DNA from: Acetobacter oeni
GTDB lineage: Bacteria > Pseudomonadota > Alphaproteobacteria > Acetobacterales > Acetobacteraceae
Length of the DNA stretch: 64,000 nucleotides
NCBI RefSeq assembly: GCF_011516825.1
Contig: NZ_WOTA01000013.1
Span: 1-64,000 of the forward strand
Reading direction: 5' to 3'
Shown: positions 57,365-64,000 of the stretch, piece by piece
Numbering within the stretch: the first letter of the stretch is position 1
How the letters are laid out: each line of letters begins with the position of its first letter
The notes under the pieces: generated by a model
What the model saw: only the letters and a program-made list of their open reading frames with translations
What the model was told of the DNA's origin: nothing
Database searches by the model: none
Program-made: the position numbers and the translations under genes

Positions 57365-58915
57365 ATGTCTGCTTCCGGCACTCAGCATACAGGTGTTCCG
57401 CGTCCGGTGATGCTGGTTATTCTTGATGGATTTGGCTGGCGTGAGAAGGATTCCGACAATGCGGTCCGCCTGGCCAGGAAGCCGGCATTTGACCGGCTGT
57501 GGGCAGGCTGTCCGCATACCTTTCTTGACACGAGCGGAGAGGATGTCGGGTTGCCGGACGGGCAGATGGGAAATTCGGAGGTCGGGCATCTGAATATTGG
57601 TGCCGGGCGGGTTGTGATGCAGGAGTTGCCCCGGATCGGGCGGGCCATCAGAGACGGGAGTCTGGCTGAGAGCCCGGTTCTGAAGGCGTTTATTGATACG
57701 CTGAAGGCATCGGGCGGGACGTGCCATCTGATGGGGCTGGTGTCGCCGGGTGGTGTTCATGCGCATCAGGATCATGCTGTCGCGCTGGCAAAGATGCTGA
57801 CGGATGCCGGTGTTCGGGTGGCGTTTCATGTGTTTACGGACGGGCGGGATACGCCGCCGCAATCGGGACGTGAATATATCGGGCAGTTGCAGGCGGCGTT
57901 GCCGGACGGGGTAACGATCGCGACGGTTTCCGGGCGGTATTATGCGATGGACCGGGACAATCGCTGGGAGCGGGTTTCGCGGGTTTATGACGCGATAACG
58001 AGCGGGTCAGGGGCACGGGCATCGTCGGCCGCGGATGTTATTGAGCAGGCTTATGCCGCGAAGACGACTGATGAATTTATTGAGCCGACGGTGATCGGCG
58101 GGTTTGCCGGGGCGAAGGACGGCGATGGGATTCTGTCGTTCAATTTTCGGGCGGATCGTATTCGCGAGTTGCTGATGGCGTTGCTCGATCCGGAATTTTC
58201 GGGGTTTGAGCGGAAAGCGGTGCGCCATTTTGCGGCGGCTGTGGGGATGACGCGGTATAGCGACGATCTGGCGAAGCTGACGACGGTGCTGTTTTCGCCG
58301 CAGAATCTGGTGGAGTTGCTGGGCGATGTGGTGGCTGGCGCCGGGAAGAAGCAGTTGCGGATGGCGGAGACCGAAAAATATCCGCATGTGACGTATTTTC
58401 TGAATGGCGGACGGGAGACGCCGCTGGAGGGGGAAGACCGGATCATGGTCCCCTCCCCTAAGGTTGCGACGTATGATCTGCAGCCGGAGATGTCGGCGCC
58501 GGAACTGACGGACAGGGCGGTTGAGGCGATTGACAGCGGGAAATATGATCTGATTGTGCTGAACTTCGCCAATCCGGATATGGTGGGTCATACCGGTGTT
58601 CTGTCGGCGGCGATCAGGGCTGTTGAAACGGTGGATACCGGGCTCGGGCGGATTGCCGATGCGATTGAGCGTCAGGGCGGTGTTTTGCTGTTTACGGCGG
58701 ATCATGGAAACTGTGAGACGATGCGGGACGAAGAAACGGGTGAGCCGCATACGGCGCATACGCTGAATGAGGTTCCGTGTGTTCTGGTCGGGGCTGGCGA
58801 TGTGAAGCTGCGGCATGGCCGCCTGGCGGATCTGGCGCCGACATTGCTGGAGCTGATGAAACTGAAGCAGCCTGCGGCGATGACGGGAAAATCCCTGATT
58901 GAGGCGACTGTCTGA
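57365..58915 (+). CDS. gpmI: 2,3-bisphosphoglycerate-independent phosphoglycerate mutase
   Basis: Glycolytic/gluconeogenic enzyme interconverting 3- and 2-phosphoglycerate, dependent on manganese. The 516-residue protein starts at the ATG at 57365, with AAAGG nine bases upstream; the open frame reaches a GTG at 57281 but the extra 28 residues lack family character. Key sites are Asp21 (VILDGFG), the phosphorylated Ser71 (GNSEVGHLNIGAGR), and metal ligands in NFANPDMVGHTG and TADHGNCETM. It is first in a same-strand series with envC, ctpA, the deacetylase and rppH, the first gap being 71 bp. Confidence 0.95.
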   Translation: MSASGTQHTGVPRPVMLVILDGFGWREKDSDNAVRLARKPAFDRLWAGCPHTFLDTSGEDVGLPDGQMGNSEVGHLNIGAGRVVMQELPRIGRAIRDGSLAESPVLKAFIDTLKASGGTCHLMGLVSPGGVHAHQDHAVALAKMLTDAGVRVAFHVFTDGRDTPPQSGREYIGQLQAALPDGVTIATVSGRYYAMDRDNRWERVSRVYDAITSGSGARASSAADVIEQAYAAKTTDEFIEPTVIGGFAGAKDGDGILSFNFRADRIRELLMALLDPEFSGFERKAVRHFAAAVGMTRYSDDLAKLTTVLFSPQNLVELLGDVVAGAGKKQLRMAETEKYPHVTYFLNGGRETPLEGEDRIMVPSPKVATYDLQPEMSAPELTDRAVEAIDSGKYDLIVLNFANPDMVGHTGVLSAAIRAVETVDTGLGRIADAIERQGGVLLFTADHGNCETMRDEETGEPHTAHTLNEVPCVLVGAGDVKLRHGRLADLAPTLLELMKLKQPAAMTGKSLIEATV

Positions 58916-58986
58916 AATCGGGCGGTCGGAAACGGAACGTTCACTGTCTGAGATGATCATGCGAACGGAGGGAAAGCTGGATTTGC

Positions 58987-60399
58987 GTGGTGCCGCGGAC
59001 AGAGGACGGGACTGAATTGCTGCCCAGGTTCCGGCGGGGATATGATTTAGCGGATTTTTGGCGGAAGGTTTTCTTCTGTGGCGTGATCGCGGCTGTGATG
59101 TGGTCCGCGCAGGCGCGTGGGAATCAGCGCGTCGCGACGGCTGGCCATCATGTTGCGCCGCATCATGCGGCGAAGGTCGCGCCGCGCTCGTCGGCGTCTC
59201 AGGCGGCGCTTGAAGCGGCGCGGACTCAGGAGACGGAATTAAGGCGTCAGCGGGATGAGGAGAAAGCCCGGCTGGCGGCGGCGCAGCATCTGAGTGTAGC
59301 GGATTCGGCCCAGGCCGCGGCGGATCGTCAGCGGGCGACTTCCCTTTCCGCCGCGACGGTGACGGCGGCGGGACAGTTGCAGGCGACGGAAACGAAGCTG
59401 GCGATCCTTCAGGAAGAAACTGACAGGCTGCATGACGAGCAGGGCATGCTTCGGGCTGACCTGGATGCGGATGCGCGGGCGCTGGCGCCGATCCTGCCTG
59501 TGGCGCAACGCCTGTCGCTGTATCCGTCTGATACACTTCTGACCGGACCGCTTTCGCCGCAGGAGGCGGTAACCGGTCTGCTGGTTGTGCGGGGACTGTC
59601 GAAGACGCTGGAGAGCCGGGCGGAGGTTCTTCAGCGGCATCGTCAGGAACTGGCGGCGCTGGACCATGATCTGGCGGGACGGATGGCTGAGATCGGCACG
59701 GTTCAGGAGACTCAGAGCCGGCAGCAGCAGGCTCTGGCGGCGCAGGCGCGGGCGGCGCGTGATGCCCAGCTTCGTTCCAACGCGGCGGCGCGGCAGTCGG
59801 CGGCGCATGTATCGCAGGAGGCGGCGCGGACGGCTTCGTTACAGGCGGCGATTGACCGGATTGTGGCCACGGAGGCGGCGGCGATGGCGCAGTTGCAGCG
59901 TGAGGCCGAGGCGGCGGAACGTGTCCGGAAGGCCAGGCTTGCCGAAGCGGCGCGGCGACGGGTTGTTGTGCAGCGTGCAAGCGGTGGCGGGCGGAGTGTC
60001 CCGGCTGAGCCGGCGGAGGATGCATCCGTGCGCGGCGAACGTCCCGGGGGAGGAAGTGTTGTGGCGGGCCGGCTGATCAGCGCCTGGGGCGAGCAGACGG
60101 AGGCGGGTCCGGCGACGGGCAACACCTATGCGGTTGCGGGCGGAACGAGTGTGCGGTCGCCCTGTTCGGGGACTGTGGAATTTGCGCAGCCGTTTCGCAG
60201 TTACGGACAGATGCTGATTCTGAATTGCGGGCGGGATTACCGGTTTGTTCTGGCCGGGCTCGGGGCGCTGGATGTGGCGACCGGGCAGGCGCTGACGAAG
60301 GGCGCGGCGATCGGCGCGATGCCTGGCGGCGGGTCCGCGACGTTGCTTGTTCAGGTCCGGCACGGGCAGAAATCCGTCAATCCGACGCCGTTTTTGTAA
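58987..60399 (+). CDS. Murein hydrolase activator EnvC-like protein
   Basis: Periplasmic coiled-coil protein that, in characterised relatives, activates cell-division amidases. The 470-residue product has a hydrophobic N-terminal segment (about 25-43, FWRKVFFCGVIAAVMWSA), long Ala/Arg/Gln/Glu-rich coiled coils (about 70-330) and a C-terminal LytM/M23 domain (GTSVRSPCSGTVEFAQPF to HGQKSVNPTPF). The HxH and HxxxD zinc ligands of active M23 enzymes are missing, which is typical of EnvC-type activators. The start is GTG (two in a row), with GGAGGGAAA somewhat far upstream. The envC-ctpA-deacetylase order is common in alphaproteobacteria. Confidence 0.86.
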   Translation: MVPRTEDGTELLPRFRRGYDLADFWRKVFFCGVIAAVMWSAQARGNQRVATAGHHVAPHHAAKVAPRSSASQAALEAARTQETELRRQRDEEKARLAAAQHLSVADSAQAAADRQRATSLSAATVTAAGQLQATETKLAILQEETDRLHDEQGMLRADLDADARALAPILPVAQRLSLYPSDTLLTGPLSPQEAVTGLLVVRGLSKTLESRAEVLQRHRQELAALDHDLAGRMAEIGTVQETQSRQQQALAAQARAARDAQLRSNAAARQSAAHVSQEAARTASLQAAIDRIVATEAAAMAQLQREAEAAERVRKARLAEAARRRVVVQRASGGGRSVPAEPAEDASVRGERPGGGSVVAGRLISAWGEQTEAGPATGNTYAVAGGTSVRSPCSGTVEFAQPFRSYGQMLILNCGRDYRFVLAGLGALDVATGQALTKGAAIGAMPGGGSATLLVQVRHGQKSVNPTPFL

Positions 60400-60659
60400 A
60401 TCCGCTATGAAGGGTGTGTGAGATCAGGGGGCTTTTGCCTGCGCAGTTTTTCTGTGAATAGTCGGGACGGAAATTGTTCGGATCGTATGATAGGAGTTCC
60501 GGGATGGTTTCCGGCGCAGCCGATAACGGTTAAGGTTGCTGTTTAGCGGGATGGTAAGACTTGCCTCCGATCATCCGTGTTCGGACGGGGCGATTCGTGC
60601 TGAGAGATGAGGGACCTGCCGGTCGTACGCAACGATGCGGCATGAGGAGACGAGACCGT

Positions 60660-62120
60660 ATGACATTTCGCACTGGCCTGCTGTTCGGCGCTGCTTTCCT
60701 GACCGGGATTGTGGCGGGTCCCGGCCTTGTTCGTGTTGCTGAGGTGGGAACGGGTTCGTTTATGTTTGCCGCTTATGCGGACACCCTGCCTGCGGTGGCT
60801 GCCCCGGCGAACAGTCATGCCGAGACTTACCGGCTGCTGACGCTGTTTGGCAGCATTTTCGATCTGGTTCGCGCTAACTACGTTGATCCGGTTTCTGACC
60901 GTGATCTGATCACCAATGCGCTGAACGGAATGCTGAGCGGGCTTGATCCGCACAGTTCCTACATGACCGAAAAACAGTATGCGGACATGCAGGTTCAGAC
61001 TACCGGCAAGTTTGGCGGGCTGGGTCTGGAGGTTCAGGGCGAGGACGGGCATGTCCGGGTTGTGTCGCCGATTGACGGCACGCCGGCATGGAAGGCCGGG
61101 ATCAAGCCTGGCGATTATATCGTGGCCATTGACGGGCATAATATCGATGGCAGTCCGCTGAACGATGCCGTTGAGAAGATGCGTGGCAAACCTGACACGA
61201 AGATCACGCTGACGATTATCCGGCCCAAGGCGGCGAAGCCGCTGGTGCTGACGATGACGCGTGAGATCATTCATATCGAGGGCGTGAAATCGGTTCTTTA
61301 CGACAAGACCGGTTATATTCGCATTCCGCAGTTTACCGAGGACACGTCGGCCGAGCTTCGTCGGGAATATGAGAAGCTGACGAAGCAGGCGGGTGGCAGG
61401 CTGACCGGCGGCCTTGTGATTGATCTTCGCAACGATCCGGGCGGGCTGCTCAATCAGGCCATTGATGTGTCTTCGTCTTTTATCCGCAATGGCGAGATTG
61501 TCTCTACGCGGGCGCGGCATCCGAAGGACAGTCAGCGCTGGGATGCCAAAGGCACGGACATGACGGACGGGCTGCCGCTTGTAGTGCTGACGAATGGCGG
61601 CTCGGCTTCGGCGAGTGAGATTGTGTCGGGTGCGTTGCAGGATCATCACCGGGCGGTGCTGGTCGGGACAAAGACATTCGGCAAGGGCTCGGTGCAGACG
61701 ATCATGCCGATCCCGGGCAACGGAGCGGTGCGGCTGACGACGGCGCGGTATTATACCCCGTCCGGACGGTCCATTCAGGGGCTGGGGATCGCGCCGGATA
61801 TTGTAGTGAAAGAGAGCCGGGAAGAACCGGTGTTCAGTATTCGCGAAGCGGATCTGTCGCACATCATCAAGAATCAGGGTGGCAATCAGACGAAGCCGCC
61901 TGCGCGGGACGATCTGCCGGCCATTGCGTCGAAAATTCCGGATCAGCCACCGGCGAACTGGCCGACCTATGACATGACGAAACCGGCTACGGACTTTCAG
62001 TTGCAGGAAGGCTTGCGGGTGGTTCGCAACATGGCGGGCGTAGCGGCTCCTGATCCTGTCGCAGGGCTGCCGCCCGCGCCTTCCGCCACCGCGACAAAGA
62101 GCGAGGTCTCCCATCACTAA
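60660..62120 (+). CDS. ctpA: S41 family C-terminal processing peptidase
   Basis: Periplasmic serine protease of the CtpA/Prc family. Among several open starts I choose the ATG at 60660, preceded by AGGAGA nine bases upstream and opening into an export signal (TGLLFGAAFLTGIVAG), giving 486 residues. A PDZ domain (GGLGLEVQGEDGHVRVV, about 100-180) precedes the protease domain. The catalytic Ser is in NGGSASASEIVSG (about 314) and the Lys in TKTFGKGSVQT (about 340). It is cotranscribed with envC and the deacetylase; in relatives it trims cell-envelope proteins. Confidence 0.92.
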   Translation: MTFRTGLLFGAAFLTGIVAGPGLVRVAEVGTGSFMFAAYADTLPAVAAPANSHAETYRLLTLFGSIFDLVRANYVDPVSDRDLITNALNGMLSGLDPHSSYMTEKQYADMQVQTTGKFGGLGLEVQGEDGHVRVVSPIDGTPAWKAGIKPGDYIVAIDGHNIDGSPLNDAVEKMRGKPDTKITLTIIRPKAAKPLVLTMTREIIHIEGVKSVLYDKTGYIRIPQFTEDTSAELRREYEKLTKQAGGRLTGGLVIDLRNDPGGLLNQAIDVSSSFIRNGEIVSTRARHPKDSQRWDAKGTDMTDGLPLVVLTNGGSASASEIVSGALQDHHRAVLVGTKTFGKGSVQTIMPIPGNGAVRLTTARYYTPSGRSIQGLGIAPDIVVKESREEPVFSIREADLSHIIKNQGGNQTKPPARDDLPAIASKIPDQPPANWPTYDMTKPATDFQLQEGLRVVRNMAGVAAPDPVAGLPPAPSATATKSEVSHH

Positions 62121-62139
62121 CGACGAGTCTGATCAGGCA

Positions 62140-63456
62140 GTGGCGGATACGACGCCCGGTTCTGAGGCTGGCCGCCTGTCCACCGCCTCTTTCTGGCAGC
62201 GGTTGCCGTCTTCGGGCCGTCTGTTCTTCAAGTTCTGGGGGGGCGTCTCGCTTGTTGCGCTGCTCGGAGCGATTGCGCTGCAGGAATTGTCGGCGCTGCA
62301 CCGGTCCGGGCATGTGCCCGCCGCGACTCTGCCGAAGGTGGCTGCCGGCAAGGAGCAAGCGCCGGTCGGGACGGCTTCGCCCGCGTCTGCTCCTGTGCAG
62401 ACTATTGTGAATAATGGTGATCCGGACTCGATGTTTCCGCCGCCTCCGTCCGGGGTGCATGCAATTCCCGCACCGTTGCCTGCGCTGCTGGAGCCGGCGC
62501 CGGGAGAGCCTGATCACAGTCTTCCAAAAATCGGGGCGGACGGCACGAGTCCGGGCAAAGTCTATGCGGCAGTGGTTCCGTCTGTTCCGGCCGGCAATGC
62601 GAGGATTGCGATTTTGCTCGACGGGTTTGGTCTGGCGGAGGATCTGAGCCGGACGGCCGTGCTGAATCTGCCGTCCGTTGTGTCTTTCGCCATTCCGGCC
62701 TATGCGCCGGCGCGACAGAGCCTGCTTAACGGTGCGCGTGAATACGGACATGAGCTTTTTCTGTCCCTGCCCATGCAGCCTTCGACCGCGCCTCTGGATG
62801 ATGAAGGCCCTCGTGCGCTGGGTTACGACCATACGACAACCGTGGACCGGGATAATCTGTTGTGGGCGCTCTCCCGCTTTAACGGGTATGCGGGCGTTAC
62901 GAATGCATTTTCCGGGCTGGATGGGGATGCTTATGCTCAGTCTCCGGACTTCCGGATGGTTTCAAAAGAGCTGAATTCGCGCGGGCTGAACTATCTGAAC
63001 GCAACGCCGGAAACTTCGTGGCTTGGACCGGTTGCGGGTGAGAACGCGTCGATCACGCTTGATACCAACGCGGACAGCACAGGTGTGGACGGACAACTGG
63101 CACATCTGGTGACGATGGCGAAGAGTTCCGGTCAGGCGATCGCCGTGGCCGGCCCGATGCGTCCGGTTCTTCTGGACCGTCTTGCGGCATGGAGCCGGAC
63201 TCTGGCCAGTCAGGGCGTGACGCTTGTTCCGGTGAGTTCCCTGGCCACCAGTGCCGCTCCGGTGACTGCGCCGTCCGGTCTGGCTCAGGCTGTCCAGATT
63301 TCCGGCACGGCACCGTTACCGCCGGCTCCGCCATCGTTTAAGACGCCGGTCAGCCCGGCATCCTCTGCCGTAACGGAAACACCACTGGAGCCACCGGCTT
63401 CGGCACCGTCTGCGGCGCCTGTTTCTGCGTCTGGACCGGCGCAACATAACAACTGA
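62140..63456 (+). CDS. Divergent polysaccharide deacetylase family protein
   Basis: Membrane-anchored protein of 438 residues with one N-terminal helix (about 29-49), a Pro/Ala-rich linker and a divergent polysaccharide deacetylase (YibQ-like, PF04748) domain from about residue 150: ARIAILLDGFGLAEDLSRTA, HELFLSLPMQPS, a YLNATPETSW element and LVPVSSLAT. The tail is Pro/Ser/Ala-rich. The first confident start is GTG at 62140, 19 bp past ctpA, with a weak ribosome site. The family commonly accompanies EnvC and CtpA; its catalytic function is not established. Confidence 0.87.
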   Translation: MADTTPGSEAGRLSTASFWQRLPSSGRLFFKFWGGVSLVALLGAIALQELSALHRSGHVPAATLPKVAAGKEQAPVGTASPASAPVQTIVNNGDPDSMFPPPPSGVHAIPAPLPALLEPAPGEPDHSLPKIGADGTSPGKVYAAVVPSVPAGNARIAILLDGFGLAEDLSRTAVLNLPSVVSFAIPAYAPARQSLLNGAREYGHELFLSLPMQPSTAPLDDEGPRALGYDHTTTVDRDNLLWALSRFNGYAGVTNAFSGLDGDAYAQSPDFRMVSKELNSRGLNYLNATPETSWLGPVAGENASITLDTNADSTGVDGQLAHLVTMAKSSGQAIAVAGPMRPVLLDRLAAWSRTLASQGVTLVPVSSLATSAAPVTAPSGLAQAVQISGTAPLPPAPPSFKTPVSPASSAVTETPLEPPASAPSAAPVSASGPAQHNN

Positions 63457-63474
63457 CCGGGAGGCGTGACTGCT

Positions 63475-63969
63475 ATGGCCGATGCTTCTGCCCTTCCCTA
63501 CCGGCGAAATGTCGGGGCTGTCATTTTCGCTTCGTCGGGGCGGATATTTGTTGCGCGCCGGACGGATATGCCCGGTGCCGGGGGCGGGCCGGATGAAGGT
63601 GTCTGGCAGTGTCCTCAGGGCGGGATTGATGACGGGGAGCAACCTGACGTCGCGGTTCTGCGCGAGGTTCAGGAGGAGACGGGCATGACGTCACTGACCA
63701 GGCTCGGTGAGTATCCGGACTGGCTGAGTTACGATCTGCCGGATCATCTGATTGGCAAGGCGCTGGGGGGCCGGTTTCGCGGGCAGACGCAGAAATGGTT
63801 TGCGCTGCGGTTTACCAGTGATGAGAGCGAGATTCGGCTCGATCTTCAGGCGCATCAGGAATTTGATGCCTGGAAGTGGATTGAACTTGCGGAGCTGCCA
63901 CGTTTGAATGTTGGTTTTAAGAAGCCGGTTTATGAGAAGCTGGCTGTGGCGTTCGCACGGTTCGGATAG
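63475..63969 (+). CDS. rppH: RNA pyrophosphohydrolase (Nudix)
   Basis: Removes pyrophosphate from 5'-triphosphorylated mRNA and so starts decay. The 164-residue protein has the Nudix box GGIDDGEQPDVAVLREVQEE (about 49-68), preceded by GVWQCPQ, and the RppH-type segments YDLPDHLIGKALGGRFRGQT and KWFALRF. I use the ATG at 63475, with GGGAGG ten bases upstream; the GTG at 63466 is too close to that site. It is 18 bp after the deacetylase gene and near the window end. Confidence 0.94.
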   Translation: MADASALPYRRNVGAVIFASSGRIFVARRTDMPGAGGGPDEGVWQCPQGGIDDGEQPDVAVLREVQEETGMTSLTRLGEYPDWLSYDLPDHLIGKALGGRFRGQTQKWFALRFTSDESEIRLDLQAHQEFDAWKWIELAELPRLNVGFKKPVYEKLAVAFARFG

Positions 63970-64000
63970 TATAGCAATCCATTACTTTGATGTGGTCGTT

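Overview
The window is 64 kb of GC-rich chromosomal DNA from an alphaproteobacterium, most likely an acetic acid bacterium (Acetobacteraceae). The reasons are the FlbT/FlaF flagellin regulators, the EnvC-CtpA-deacetylase-RppH cluster, ubiquinone synthesis, the style of the Hint/beta-repeat surface protein, and several periplasm-directed oxidoreductases. No species is claimed. No rRNA, tRNA, CRISPR array, insertion sequence or prophage was seen.

Layout. 0.1-7.7 kb (minus): a housekeeping run lysC, nitronate monooxygenase-like, rodZ-like, ispG, hisS, prfA, keeping the widely conserved rodZ-ispG-hisS order. 7.9-8.7 kb: ubiG. 9.1-18.1 kb (plus): an accessory catabolic block with a frameshifted LysR regulator, an MHS-type MFS transporter, a class II aldolase, a D-2-hydroxyacid dehydrogenase, a TonB-dependent receptor and an exported amidase. 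An idonate dehydrogenase-like gene converges on it. 19.8-32.8 kb: a surface and periplasm block. It has a repeat/Hint protein that shares a GWAR domain with the next gene (a glycosyltransferase), an M20 peptidase, an AI-2E transporter, a flavin reductase, a GT61-like/discoidin fusion, a Tat-type oxidoreductase with its D-amino-acid-oxidase modules in permuted order coupled to a cytochrome c, and a Ser/Thr-rich repeat protein.

32.8-43.5 kb (mostly minus): cfa, a decayed cobQ remnant, rpsF-rpsR-rplI, dnaG, rpoD and a GNAT gene, a Tat-exported esterase (plus) and a GatB/YqeY gene. 43.6-51.4 kb (plus): carA with an N-terminal helix-turn-helix extension, an AAA ATPase, carB, greA and ilvA. 51.4-55.5 kb: dodecin (minus), then a flagellar group flbT, flagellin, TPR-glycosyltransferase, flaF, whose order suggests a glycosylated flagellin. 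55.5-64 kb: upp and msrB (minus), a 58-residue protein, then gpmI, envC, ctpA, a divergent polysaccharide deacetylase and rppH.

The most unusual items are the permuted oxidase/cytochrome pair, the regulatory-looking additions to the car operon, the GWAR module shared by a surface protein and its neighbouring glycosyltransferase, the G-tract frameshift in the LysR gene and the cobQ fossil. Start sites were moved inward from the longest reading frame where a Shine-Dalgarno sequence, signal peptide or family alignment favoured it; each case is noted. All family calls are recognition by eye; no database search was run.
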